DNA of 64,000 nt from Peltaster fructicola. Taxonomy: Eukaryota; Ascomycota; Dothideomycetes. Every line of letters starts with the position of its first letter. Within the stretch, counting starts at the first letter, position 1. The DNA lies in assembly GCA_001592805.2 (NCBI GenBank), contig CP051139.1, positions 2,418,001 through 2,482,000 of the forward strand. Reading direction: 5' to 3'. Below are positions 1 to 9,688 of this stretch, piece after piece. A program made the translations under genes and the position numbers. The notes below the pieces were generated by a model, which saw only the letters and a program-made list of their open reading frames with translations, made no database searches and was not told the origin of the DNA.

Positions 1-87
1 CAATCCGTCAGAGACTGGACAGTGGGAAGTGCAGCCATTGCTGCCGTCGGTATAATCATGGTGTTCTTGTATGATGTGGTATGGTAG
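1..87 (+). CDS. C-terminal end of an unidentified membrane protein (partial)
   Basis: Reading from base 1 in frame 1 gives 28 residues and then a TAG stop at 85-87. The peptide has a polar start (QSVRDW) followed by an uninterrupted hydrophobic run (roughly AAIAAVGIIMVFLYDVV), which looks like a C-terminal transmembrane helix. The gene body would lie to the left of the window. The frame is too short for a family call, and it could be chance: the other strand also offers a possible start codon at 57-59. If real, the gene would converge with NDUFAF5, whose stop lies about 175 bases away. Confidence 0.3.
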   Translation, partial: QSVRDWTVGSAAIAAVGIIMVFLYDVVW

Positions 88-262
88 TCGTTCTCGTAAT
101 GTTGGAATTGATATAGAACTGCGCGTGTTGTCGACGTCATGATCGCGTCCACGACCTAGCCTCTTTCAGCACAGCCACACCAACACAAGATGGTGATATG
201 ATCCTCACATGCGATTTCCAGGGCTATAATGTTCACTCAATTGCTGTATGCGTAGTGGCCAG

Positions 263-1333
263 CTAGCCAATTCGACCACCTCCTCCTAGTACATCGGCCA
301 GGTTCGCCTCACCAGTACCTCTTTGCAAAGGCTTGGGTGTGTTGGCACCTTCTTTCCATCCGATCATATAGATCGTCCTGAACGTAGCAGGAATCGTGAC
401 CGTGCCGTCGTCTTGCTGCTCGCCATACATTTCTCTGTAGATTGCTTCCGTAGCCAACAATACATCCCTGTTGATGCCAGCAGCATCCCTCCTCATGGCT
501 GCATTGGCTTCGCCCATGCTTTGGAGGTCTGTCATCAATGCGAAGATGTCTGGATAATCGACAACGATATCGTCCACGTCGACGGTGAGAAGCTTGAATC
601 CAGCTCTAGTGAGCAGGTTGCCAACGTCTCTGACATCGGCCAGAGGTGATATGTGTGTACCAATACCACCAAGACGTTCCTGCTCAGCGAGCTGTAGTGA
701 TCCACGAAGTTCGAACAATGTGTCACCACCGCTCATCGCACCAATGAACGGCGCGTCGTCCTTCAAGACTGAATTGATCTGAGTAAGAACCGACGGTAGG
801 TCATTGATCCAGTGTAATGAGAGGGAAGAGAGCACCAGGTCGAAGGTACCAGGCTCATAGGGCAAGTACTCTGAGTTCTTGAGCACTTCCCTACTTATGT
901 CGATCCTCTTGTTGAACGGCTCCATCTGATCTCGGCAAAGCAATGCAGGACTGGTGTCAGTCGAGATCAGCTGTCCGATGCGTTTACTGATAGGCTCTGC
1001 TGCTGCACCTTGTGCTTCGGGATCAGGATTGGGCTCCGTTAGTATGCGTGCTATGTTGCAGGCATTAGCACCGAAATCCAGCACCTTGGGAAATGTTCTG
1101 TTGATGTCGAGCAACCGATCGCATAGGCGCGCAGCCACTTCGTCCCGCAGGTAGTCGACATTCCGGCTCTGCTCAACGTTAAAGGCAGCTCGCTCCTTGT
1201 GCATCCATTTCGTTTGAGCATCGAAGACCTCTATCGCAGAGGCTCCCGGCGACTGAACAGCATAGGAGCGACGAGTACGCCTAGCCTTGGGGAGATGTCT
1301 GGATAGTTGTGATAGACCGAAAGAAACTCGCAT
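263..1333 (-). CDS. NDUFAF5: NDUFAF5-like mitochondrial complex I assembly methyltransferase-fold protein
   Basis: A single-exon 356-residue protein. The family acts in the mitochondrial matrix; human NDUFAF5 hydroxylates an arginine of complex I subunit NDUFS7 during early assembly. The first ~25 residues are rich in Arg and Ser without acidic residues (RVSFGLSQLSRHLPKARRTRR), a likely mitochondrial presequence. A class I SAM-binding fold follows: the motif VLDFGANACN near residue 85 is the nucleotide-binding loop, and a later LVLSSLSLHWINDLP segment (about 165-180) is typical of the BioC/NDUFAF5 group. Length matches other fungal members. The ATG at 1333 is followed directly by the presequence. 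It is divergent from the SIP3-like gene with 290 bases between the two start codons, so they probably share a promoter region. Confidence 0.87.
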   Translation of the reverse strand: MRVSFGLSQLSRHLPKARRTRRSYAVQSPGASAIEVFDAQTKWMHKERAAFNVEQSRNVDYLRDEVAARLCDRLLDINRTFPKVLDFGANACNIARILTEPNPDPEAQGAAAEPISKRIGQLISTDTSPALLCRDQMEPFNKRIDISREVLKNSEYLPYEPGTFDLVLSSLSLHWINDLPSVLTQINSVLKDDAPFIGAMSGGDTLFELRGSLQLAEQERLGGIGTHISPLADVRDVGNLLTRAGFKLLTVDVDDIVVDYPDIFALMTDLQSMGEANAAMRRDAAGINRDVLLATEAIYREMYGEQQDDGTVTIPATFRTIYMIGWKEGANTPKPLQRGTGEANLADVLGGGGRIG

Positions 1334-1623
1334 GCTATTTAGTGGCTACATGGGCGAATGTGAGAGATTCAGGAACGCAGCACCTGTAGATGTCATACAC
1401 AAAGCTCGGACCTCACCAACTTGACGTCTCGGCCAACTGCTTCGCGTTTGTCAAGTGATCGTCATCAGCAGCCATAATACACCACAACAACACCGTCTCG
1501 CAAGAATCGACCAGCCGCCCTAACTTCCCTCGTCACGCGAGCGTGATATATCAAGCAATACCTCAGCTTCAGTGTGTGACTGGGATGCTGCGTTAAGCGA
1601 TCAGCCTACATCATACGCGCCTC
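1334..1623. promoter_or_regulatory. Shared upstream region of NDUFAF5 and the SIP3-like gene
   Basis: This 290-base stretch separates two divergent start codons and must hold both promoters. It has no recognisable ORF. I see no clear TATA box and no strong known motif. The two products (mitochondrial complex I assembly and ER sterol transfer) have no obvious functional link, so co-regulation is not claimed. Confidence 0.45.
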
Positions 1624-4600
1624 ATGGCGGAATCAGCAGCGACTGTTGATCGTCCACTGAACTTAATTCCTGTCGGTCTCAAGGAGGCAGCACTTGACTC
1701 TCCAACCTTCAGAGCCACTGCATCACATTTCGCCGAGCAAGTTGACCTTGTGGAAAGATGGCTCGAGGGCTATGTAAGAGCAGCAACCAAGCTTGTCGCG
1801 GAAGTCAGCAGCCTCGAGGGTCTAGTCAACACATACCTCACGCAGAGTAGCCCGCCATTGCAGGTCAGCGAGGCTATCATCGACCATGACTACACTATGC
1901 TGGCGCTCCGGCGCTACGTTGATGGAGCGCGAGAGTTCTGGCAACACAACCTTAGAGGTATCAAGCGCTACGATAATGCTGTCATTGACCCAATAAAAGC
2001 TTTCATAAATAACGAGCTGAGGACATTCAAGGATGCGAAGCGAAACCTGGAGTCTTGTCAAAGAGCTTTTGATGGACTGGTCTCTCGATATGCAAGTCAA
2101 GGCAAGTCGAAGGAAGCCAGCTCCCTGCGTGAAGATGCTTTCCAGCTCTACGAAGGACGCAAAGCATACCTCAAAGCAGCCATGGAGTTCTGCACGCTCG
2201 CACCGCAACTCCGTGCCTCACTGGACAGACTTCTGGTGACCATCTTCTCAGAGCAGTGGAAAGAGATGCGCGCAGCACGAGAATCGAACTCAACCGTATT
2301 CACAAGATGGAACTCAGAGGTAGACAGAGTGCGTGGATGGAGCAAAGAGATGGACAACTCTGCAAGAGCTTTCAAAAATGAGCTGCTCGAGGCAAGACGA
2401 CAGATTGAGGACAACGCCGATCAGCTTTGGAGGCCGTCAAGAGAGCTGGAAGACTACAATGTCTCGACAGTATCGTTCATAACTACTGGCGCAGGGAGCA
2501 AAACAACTTCCGCCAAGCCGGTGCGAGAGAAGCAGGGCTGGCTGTTCCAGAAGACTTTGGCGGGCAAGCCTGCTCGCACAATCTGGGCCCGCCGCTGGTT
2601 CTTCGTGAGGAATGGCATCTTTGGCTGGCTGGTTCAAGGCTCACGCTCGGGTGGTGTCGAAGAAAGTGACAAGATCGGAGTGCTCCTCTGCTCAATCAGA
2701 GCAGCCGCTCAAGAGGAACGGCGGTTCTGCTTCGAGGTCAAGACGAAGGACACAAGCATCATTCTGCAAGCAGAAACACAAGCAGAACTGACAGAGTGGA
2801 TCAATGCCTTCGAGATGGTCAAGCGGAAGGCACTCGAGGATCCTGCGAGCTCCGAAGCACAGCCTACCACTCCAGGCACCGACGCAGCATTCGCCATCAC
2901 TCCACCCGTCGCTCCCGAGTTTGCAGCCAAGCCTGATGATAGGAATAAGGACGACGATTCTGGAGCCCTTGGTCTGCCTAATTCGCCAGACATGGGTATC
3001 CAGACTCGAGCCAGCTTCGATGTAAGCGCCACCCGGAAGGTATCAGGTGCGGTTGATCCGGACGGTCGTGATACGTCTTCGAGGATCATGTCAAAGCTTG
3101 ACCTGCACAAACGAGGACCACAGGGTGCCGGCACTGCGGGCGCTGGTGGCATCGCCAGTCTCATATCCGCAAGCCACAACGTCTTGCCGGTTGGACCTGG
3201 TGCACCCAGTCCTGCCATGACTTCCGAAGCTCGACGAGTCATGAGCTTACCGAGCAGCTCTCTTGCACCGTCAACTCTCGCTAATCCACCGGCACCGACT
3301 AACCTCAGTCACACAGCAGTGATGATCAGCACTGAGCGCAGTCTGTCGCTCGGTCGTGCTGATGGCACAGGTATACCATCCGGACTCATGGCAAATCTAT
3401 GGGGAAGCAGCAACTGGGGTTTTGTCAATCGTCTTGGAGACCAGCTCAGCGACAATTCACCACCAGGAGAGGCTACGCGATCTCGCAAGCCTTCTGTTGA
3501 CGTCAAGCCTGCACCGGAAGCCTCCGTGGATAGTCTTGCACTGCCTAAGATCTCGCATCGCAAGACTGTCAGTGCAACACCGGACTTATCTGCTGCAGCC
3601 GCGCCTCCACCAGCTGCAACTGAGCAATACCCTAATTATTATCCTGTATCTCTCAAGGCACAGAACACCCAATTCCGACTGCTGTTCCCTAGTGTGCCGC
3701 ACCACGAGAAGGTTGTCTTAGTGTTCCGCGCGACCTGGAATCCGAACGAGATGCAAGAATTTCCCGGTCGTGTGTATGTCACGTTGAGAGAGGTCTACTT
3801 CTTCAGTCACCATCTGGGCCTGGTGCTCATCACTGGCGCAAACCTCAGCAACATCACTGATGTCACAGCGGCGCCAGGACGAGACTGTGACTTCCTCTAC
3901 CTGCATCTTAAGGACACTGGAAGGGCAGATCAACCGAAGCGCATCACAATCAAGACATTCTTAGAACCGCTCAAGCTCCTTCGTCGCCGCTTGAACTATC
4001 TTGTGCACAACGCAAGCTCTGAGACTCCAGACAGCATTGAGGAGGTGCTTAGAACGCTCATCCGCATGGAGACGGAAGAACCGAAGCGCAGCTCTAGCAT
4101 GGACAGCTGGGAGGACGTATCTTACTCTCCGACTGATGAAGCCGGACCTGGAACGAAGAAGAGTTCTCAACATGAGATGAAGGCATCTCTGCGCATAGAT
4201 GGTAACCTCTATGGCGAAGGCGTTGCCAAGACTGGAAAAGAGGTACAGAAATTTAGACTTCCAGCCCAGCCGGTCAAGTACGCACCAAAGGGCATGCAGG
4301 CTGTTGTGTCACGAGAGTTCAACGTGTCTGCGAAAGCTCTTTTCCATGTCATATTTGGCGACAAGAGCGCGGTCTTCCAGCTATTGTATTGTAACAGATG
4401 GGGAGACATCATCGAACAGACCCCTTGGACCAAAGGCGAAGATGGGCACTTCAATCGCAAATTCGAGAGCAAGGACAAAACCCTCTCCAGTGAGGATATG
4501 CAGAGCATCGATGTGTACAACGAACACCTCTGCTATGTGATCAACAATATCAAACACCCATGGCGTTTGCCATACCCGAATCGTCTACAGCTGACAACGA

Positions 4601-5655
4601 AGTTCGTCATCACTCATGCAGCCAAGTCTCGGTGCAAGCTGGCTATATTTCAGCAGGTCCGATGGGTGCGCAATCTACCGCCTCCATATCTTAGAGGACT
4701 TGTAGAGAAAGAGGCCCTAAACTCGCTCGAGGCAGATGCGCTGGACTTGACCAATATCACTATGGATCAAGTGACGAAGCTCGGCCATCACAGTAAGACA
4801 AACAAGGCAGTGGATGTGTTCGGAGGCGTTGGGCAACAGCAAGCCATCATACAAGTCAATGCTAGTGCTGTCGCTGAGATTGCGCCAAGCACGATCAAAG
4901 CAAAGGTGAAGCCTCGAAAGGTACAAGTGACCCTGGCGAAACTCCTGCTTGACGATGCCCTCTCGAAGATGCTGGCAGCCGCAACGGCTGTGGTCGACCT
5001 CTTCATTCGCCTATTCAAAGGCATAATCGGAGTCTGCAATGCGCATTCGCTTCTTGTCATCCTCTTGATGGTCAGCGCGCTCTACAACAGCTGGATTGGC
5101 TATCGTGATACGCTTGGCTGGTATCACGAGAGGAATGCCGGCAAATACATGTCTCGGCTCGGCATCACGCCAGCATTGACTATGGGCAAAGCTGTGTATA
5201 TCGCTGACATCGACACAATGATAGCACCGTCCGCCGGCCTCTTCAACGACTCTTTGGCAGTCACAGAGTCACGCAGCACCTGCCAGTCTACCTTCCGTGG
5301 TCATCTGGCAGCAACACTTCCTGGAGCAGTCCCCGACCGAGCTGGCAAGCGTTTGCAGAGGTCTCGGGACAGTCTTGCAAGGTATCGTCACAATCTTCTT
5401 GTGGCGCTACGAGTTGTCGATAACGTTGAGCGAGATGTGGTTGAAGCTGAGTGGCATGACTGGGCGCGCTCCGAGGACAGACGTTGCCGCAGGGTTGAGA
5501 GTATGTTGGGCAAGCAACGTAGCGTGATCGACAACGAGTCGACGGCGGGCGATCGATCACAGCGTCTTTCGAGTATTAGCGAGGAGTTTGAGGCGTACTG
5601 CCAAAGTTGCAGACAAGCCGCATCTCTTACGGAAGAGGCACCTGCTCTGCGTTGA
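1624..5655 (+). CDS. SIP3: SIP3/LAM-type BAR-PH-VASt sterol transfer protein of ER contact sites
   Basis: One open frame of 1343 residues. Residues ~15-260 form a predicted helical BAR-like domain. A PH domain runs from ~297 to 395 (REKQGWLFQKT at the start, EWINAFEMV at the end). A low-complexity Ser/Pro/Ala linker follows. A GRAM-like region lies around 675-810, and a VASt/StART-like sterol-binding domain around 885-1080 (VVSREFNVSAKALFHVIFGD). A single transmembrane helix sits at ~1139-1160 (HSLLVILLMVSALYNSWIGY). The last ~180 residues include a helical tail (RHNLLVALRVVDNVERDVV). This is the order of the yeast Lam1/Lam3 (Ysp1/Sip3) family, which moves sterol between ER and plasma membrane. 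The tail after the membrane helix is longer than I recall for yeast Sip3 and resembles filamentous-fungal versions. The ATG at 1624 is the first in frame. No intron is needed. Confidence 0.87.
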   Translation: MAESAATVDRPLNLIPVGLKEAALDSPTFRATASHFAEQVDLVERWLEGYVRAATKLVAEVSSLEGLVNTYLTQSSPPLQVSEAIIDHDYTMLALRRYVDGAREFWQHNLRGIKRYDNAVIDPIKAFINNELRTFKDAKRNLESCQRAFDGLVSRYASQGKSKEASSLREDAFQLYEGRKAYLKAAMEFCTLAPQLRASLDRLLVTIFSEQWKEMRAARESNSTVFTRWNSEVDRVRGWSKEMDNSARAFKNELLEARRQIEDNADQLWRPSRELEDYNVSTVSFITTGAGSKTTSAKPVREKQGWLFQKTLAGKPARTIWARRWFFVRNGIFGWLVQGSRSGGVEESDKIGVLLCSIRAAAQEERRFCFEVKTKDTSIILQAETQAELTEWINAFEMVKRKALEDPASSEAQPTTPGTDAAFAITPPVAPEFAAKPDDRNKDDDSGALGLPNSPDMGIQTRASFDVSATRKVSGAVDPDGRDTSSRIMSKLDLHKRGPQGAGTAGAGGIASLISASHNVLPVGPGAPSPAMTSEARRVMSLPSSSLAPSTLANPPAPTNLSHTAVMISTERSLSLGRADGTGIPSGLMANLWGSSNWGFVNRLGDQLSDNSPPGEATRSRKPSVDVKPAPEASVDSLALPKISHRKTVSATPDLSAAAAPPPAATEQYPNYYPVSLKAQNTQFRLLFPSVPHHEKVVLVFRATWNPNEMQEFPGRVYVTLREVYFFSHHLGLVLITGANLSNITDVTAAPGRDCDFLYLHLKDTGRADQPKRITIKTFLEPLKLLRRRLNYLVHNASSETPDSIEEVLRTLIRMETEEPKRSSSMDSWEDVSYSPTDEAGPGTKKSSQHEMKASLRIDGNLYGEGVAKTGKEVQKFRLPAQPVKYAPKGMQAVVSREFNVSAKALFHVIFGDKSAVFQLLYCNRWGDIIEQTPWTKGEDGHFNRKFESKDKTLSSEDMQSIDVYNEHLCYVINNIKHPWRLPYPNRLQLTTKFVITHAAKSRCKLAIFQQVRWVRNLPPPYLRGLVEKEALNSLEADALDLTNITMDQVTKLGHHSKTNKAVDVFGGVGQQQAIIQVNASAVAEIAPSTIKAKVKPRKVQVTLAKLLLDDALSKMLAAATAVVDLFIRLFKGIIGVCNAHSLLVILLMVSALYNSWIGYRDTLGWYHERNAGKYMSRLGITPALTMGKAVYIADIDTMIAPSAGLFNDSLAVTESRSTCQSTFRGHLAATLPGAVPDRAGKRLQRSRDSLARYRHNLLVALRVVDNVERDVVEAEWHDWARSEDRRCRRVESMLGKQRSVIDNESTAGDRSQRLSSISEEFEAYCQSCRQAASLTEEAPALR

Positions 5656-6930
5656 AGCGTGCGGCGATCTGTTGCAGAGCTGAAGTAGTAGTTATCTACA
5701 ATGAGTGACGATAGAGTAAAATCGATAGTGCCAATGGCTGTGCTTGAGCTGTGGTGTGAAAGGATCAAGCAAGATGAAGTCCAGGTCACTCATATGTGCA
5801 TGAGCCAGTCATGACAATGCATGGCAGGCATGCAGCAGTGCAAGACTATGCAGTCAAGTGTCGGTGAATTGTCTGGATATGGTCTCGCAGATCTGCCCAC
5901 GAGAAGTGTCATCAATGTCGGCCTTCCTTGGCGTCGAAGTTTAGTATGCAAGAGAAGCTGGTCGAGGTGGCTCGCTACCATCCTAGTCTCGACTTAGCGC
6001 GAGCTATTCTTAGCATCTACAACGCACCGCCTCATGTTGCTCATTTCGCCGTTCGAACAGGATCAAGGTAAGCTGATGCTATGCCGTTCTCATCCGCCTC
6101 GGCACTGCTGTGCACACATACTGCTTTTGAGGCGACATTCGAAGATCGGCGCGCAACGAGAGCGTGTTGCAGGGCTGATCCTCGTGTAGATGTGTCTACA
6201 AGCACGACCAACAAGGAAGAGTCTATGAGACACAGCCTCCACCGCTGTCTAAACACACGAACTAGGATGGGGCCACTAGCACGATCATGGTAGGTCACAT
6301 CTCACGCGCGTGGTCGGGCAGAACGCCGCCTGCATCATCCATGAGTTGAAGCTCGACGAACGATGGATGGTGAGTCTGCATGCTTGCTTCCGAATATACT
6401 TCCTTGTCACGCGACGTTGGACTCTACCTCTCAGTACAGCTCACGCTCAGCTTCGTATCCGGGCGGGTTCTGTGGAGCATATTCTTGTTGCTGCTGCAGC
6501 TGCTGCAATCGCCTCCACGGACGCACTCCAACATCAATCGTTGCCGCGCGCAGCAGTCTTGCATCAGCCTATTTCATTGTTGGATCTGCGCCCAATTTCG
6601 TATAACTCACCAACGCGGCTCTACACGCGGTCGTACCTCCATTGGTTATCTTTCACGGCACCTAAGGGGTGCCAATGTCTTAATCTCTCGTGGTCATCCT
6701 TCAAGACTATCGAGTAAATGCATACAGACCGCCACTCACCAACGTCTTGTTCTTCTCAGTCGACCAAAACAAGATCCAGCTGGCATGCCTTACCAATACA
6801 TGAACTCTAACCATCGAGGCCCACTACATTAGCGATCTGTTCATGTGCATATACGGAAAGCCATATATACTCAGCTAGTTCCACCGTCAGCGAGACACGG
6901 ACTGTTCTAGTCAGTCTCGTGCATCTCGAT
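5656..6930. other. Intergenic region of 1.27 kb, no gene seen
   Basis: Between the SIP3-like stop and the next plus-strand gene. Several overlapping open frames of 60-150 codons occur around 6081-6832. They start with GTG or lie in different frames over the same bases, show no family signature, and have low-complexity Ala/Leu runs from a GCTGCTGCAGCTGCTGCA tract near 6488-6505. I treat the region as the downstream gene's long leader or promoter. An upstream non-coding exon for the gene at 6931 cannot be excluded. Confidence 0.5.
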
Positions 6931-8115
6931 ATGGAGTATGAGCGACGCCAGAAAAGCAGGAACGTGGAGCACGAACGCTCGAGAAGCCGAGAAGATCGCT
7001 CTTTATTGAGGTCAAGGTCCCCATCTCAGCAACCTCTTACAGCGCCCATACCTCAGACACAATGGCGTGCTGTACCAGATGTGTTCCATCCGCCAGGCTG
7101 GAACTATCTCTCTGGTGACCGTGATAAACCTTTACCAATTCCTCCATCTGCTCGAGAAGAACAACAGAGATCAAACAGCCCGAGCAAACCCAAAACGAAG
7201 CGACGAAAGCACCGACCTGGCAGTTTGCGAAGTCCTGAAGGTCCCAATGCCTACAGACCAGACCCAAATCTGTTATATCCTGAAATGAACCCCTACGAAG
7301 CACCGATGGTGCACTCAGCACCACACAACATGCAACACTTTCCACGCTCGCAATTACAACCTACGAGTCTCGATATATACGCAGCCCGTTCTGTATCAGC
7401 TGACCCTAGACCGGCCGTGCTGCCACGCTCTCCCACATACCCAGGTGGCTCGCGAGCGCGCACACGAAGTAACCCTCAGGGAATTGAACACGGCCTGCAG
7501 GACGAGGAAGACATGAGGCTGTTCATGGAAGCGACGACAGGTCTTGGTCCCATCCCAATGTTTCGACAGAACTCTATCACCGAGGACGACTGGCTGAATC
7601 CAAGGCCTGCACCGACTCCTCAGCATGGACGAGTATTTTCGGCAAGCTCAGCAGTATCACCCATGTCTGAGTATACTGGCACTCTGAGATCAGACTGGAG
7701 GAGTCGAGTAGGCAGAGAGCATGCTGTTTCGCCGATGGGCGAGACGCCCACTACTATGCAAGCGCTCCGAGGTCTGGCTCAGATGCCGAATGCTCGATCG
7801 CCAAGTACAGAGCGGAGACGCAGGCAAGAACAGCCTGATCCTATCATTGACATCTCCGACTCTGGTCTGGATGTATGGGACGATGCGGGACCCTCCCCAA
7901 TGACACAAGGTCCGCAGTCACACGCACCACCGCAGCATCACCTTGCTGACAGCTGGATGGAAGACGACCACCCTGGACCTGATGATGAGTTGCCAACGTA
8001 CGCGTCGAGCCAGGCGCAGGCACATGCAAGCCAGCGAGCTGAAGCTACGAGGCGTGCCCAAGAGCTCCAACGGCGATGGAGAGAAGGAGGTAGGAGATAT
8101 GGGCCTGACGGCTAG
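6931..8115 (+). CDS. Predicted disordered protein, RS/Pro-rich, unknown function
   Basis: A 394-residue open frame from the first in-frame ATG at 6931; upstream in-frame codons include only a GTG. I do not recognise the family. The N-terminus is rich in Arg, Ser and Glu (RRQKSRNVEHERSRSRE). A short conserved-looking patch follows (WRAVPDVFHPPGWNYLSGD, residues ~46-65), then a basic patch (KPKTKRRKHRP) that could be a nuclear localisation signal. The rest is Pro/Ser/Gln-rich. The C-terminus is a charged Ala/Gln/Arg helix (QRAEATRRAQELQRRWREGG), possibly a short coiled coil. There are no membrane segments or signal peptide. It is probably a lineage-restricted, intrinsically disordered protein. 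Codon structure stays open across 1.2 kb, which supports it being real. Confidence 0.6.
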   Translation: MEYERRQKSRNVEHERSRSREDRSLLRSRSPSQQPLTAPIPQTQWRAVPDVFHPPGWNYLSGDRDKPLPIPPSAREEQQRSNSPSKPKTKRRKHRPGSLRSPEGPNAYRPDPNLLYPEMNPYEAPMVHSAPHNMQHFPRSQLQPTSLDIYAARSVSADPRPAVLPRSPTYPGGSRARTRSNPQGIEHGLQDEEDMRLFMEATTGLGPIPMFRQNSITEDDWLNPRPAPTPQHGRVFSASSAVSPMSEYTGTLRSDWRSRVGREHAVSPMGETPTTMQALRGLAQMPNARSPSTERRRRQEQPDPIIDISDSGLDVWDDAGPSPMTQGPQSHAPPQHHLADSWMEDDHPGPDDELPTYASSQAQAHASQRAEATRRAQELQRRWREGGRRYGPDG

Positions 8116-8724
8116 GAAACATGATACCCGAAGCATACTGTGGTGCAGCACATGGATCTTGATCGGATCACTCGCACCAGATACGACCGAACCAACTCTG
8201 CGTATGTTCGCAACTAGCATTGACAGTCCTGCATATCTATGAATGAAGTATGATAACTTTCACCTGACGAGAGGTACGTTGATCGATCTCCTATAAGTAG
8301 CATCTTCTAGTGGACCAAGTGATACTCTGAAAAGTTCCACTTCTCGCAAGGACGTATAACACACTGATCACTAGGACCTTAGGAGATGTGTTTGCTTTGG
8401 ACTCGGCGGAGTCGACAGTGCCAAGACCGTGCAATATATGAATATAAGAACACTTTTATAGCCTTTCACACCACAATGATGATATCAAGTCTGTCAACGA
8501 GCCAACAATCGCTAACGTGAGATCTATCACGATATATTGAGTCGCTAGCACGTGGGTTATTGTAAAGATTAACACTGACAGCTTGATCTTTGGAAGTCGA
8601 CACAAGAATCTCGTGATTCACTTTGAGCAACGCCTCAGTAATTGTGGTGACGACAAATGAGTCAGGGTGACTCCAGTTCGCAGCAATATCTCTTCAACAA
8701 CGCCTAACTTTCACCTATCAGGCT
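8116..8724. other. Intergenic region, promoter and leader of TPT1
   Basis: This 609-base stretch between two plus-strand genes has no credible ORF. It is AT-richer than the flanking genes (for example around 8430-8470 and 8510-8580). It carries one CACGTG hexamer near 8550, a common fungal bHLH site, which may belong to the TPT1 promoter. Single hexamers are weak evidence. Confidence 0.4.
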
Positions 8725-9525
8725 ATGGCTCCTCGAGGCAGTGGCAGAGGTGGCCCAATACCTCGTGAGGTTCAAGTATCCAAAACGCTGTCAAAGCTGC
8801 TTCGACACAACGCTGAGAAGGAAGGCCTGACGCTCTCCGCAGATGGCTATGTCAACCTGGCTTCTGTGCTCGCGAGTCGCACACTCAAATCCCTCAAGGT
8901 CTCCTTTGAGGAAGTGTTGCAGATTGTGAAGGATGACGATAAGCAGCGCTACGGACTGGTTCTTGTAGATCCTGCAACGTCGGCTACGCCGATGGGCACG
9001 TCAGACCAGCATGAGAGGACATCGCTCGACCCGAAGGACTGGCTGATACGTGCAAATCAAGGGCATAGTATCAAGCTCGAGCCGGAAGGAGGTCTGCTTA
9101 CAGCAATCGACAAAGACAATATGCCTGCTATGGCAGTTCATGGCACGACGCACGCGAAATGGATACTGATCAGAGACTCCGGTGGCCTGAAGCCAATGGG
9201 ACGAAATCATGTACATTTCGCTTCCGGATTGCCAGCAGGCTTCAAAGATCGTCAGAAGGCTGCAGGCGACGAGACTGTGGAAGCACCGGTGATCTCAGGC
9301 ATGCGATCGTCATCGACAGTGCTCATGTACTTGGATGTCGCGAGAGCAATCGAGGCTGGCCTTCCGTTGGGCACCAGTGCGAACGGTGTTATTCTCAGTG
9401 AGGGCAACGCTGAAGGACTTGTCCCTCTTCAGCTATTCAAGCGAGTGGAGGATTGCACCCGGCATCGCGTTCTGCTCGAGGATGGAGCGATCGTAAAGGA
9501 TGGTGCGCAAGGTAGACCGAGCTAG
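8725..9525 (+). CDS. TPT1: tRNA 2'-phosphotransferase (Tpt1/KptA family)
   Basis: A single-exon 266-residue protein. Tpt1 removes the 2'-phosphate left at the splice junction after fungal tRNA ligation, transferring it to NAD+ in two steps. The N-terminal winged-helix part is plain: VSKTLSKLLRHNAEKEGLTLSADGYV (catalytic Arg-His in LLRH). The ADP-ribosyltransferase-like part carries IRANQGHS, the HGT motif (AVHGTTH) and GRNHVHFASG. These are the conserved NAD-binding and catalytic elements of the family. Length fits fungal Tpt1. The start lies in GGCTATGGCT and the basic Gly/Arg-rich N-terminus (PRGSGRGG) is common. The gene stands alone, converging on the AP-1 gamma gene with 163 bases between stops. 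Confidence 0.95.
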   Translation: MAPRGSGRGGPIPREVQVSKTLSKLLRHNAEKEGLTLSADGYVNLASVLASRTLKSLKVSFEEVLQIVKDDDKQRYGLVLVDPATSATPMGTSDQHERTSLDPKDWLIRANQGHSIKLEPEGGLLTAIDKDNMPAMAVHGTTHAKWILIRDSGGLKPMGRNHVHFASGLPAGFKDRQKAAGDETVEAPVISGMRSSSTVLMYLDVARAIEAGLPLGTSANGVILSEGNAEGLVPLQLFKRVEDCTRHRVLLEDGAIVKDGAQGRPS

Positions 9526-9688
9526 AAAGCTATATCGGTGCCATCGTGCAGAATGGTTCACTCGTGTTGAGAAGGATGCACGGGACGAATGCCCACAGAA
9601 TCTTCGACGGGAGATCATAGACTAAAGTGGACGTATGTTACGTGTATCGAGATGCTTCATGCAACATCGTCGGTTGGTACGTCTCGGA

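Noticed and set aside
2709-3242. A 177-codon minus-strand frame within the SIP3-like gene
   Set aside because: It is antisense to the low-complexity linker; no start context or similarity.
6310-6832. Overlapping open frames of 80-150 codons upstream of the gene at 6931
   Set aside because: They overlap in different frames, start with GTG or poor ATGs, have low-complexity Ala/Leu content and no family signature.
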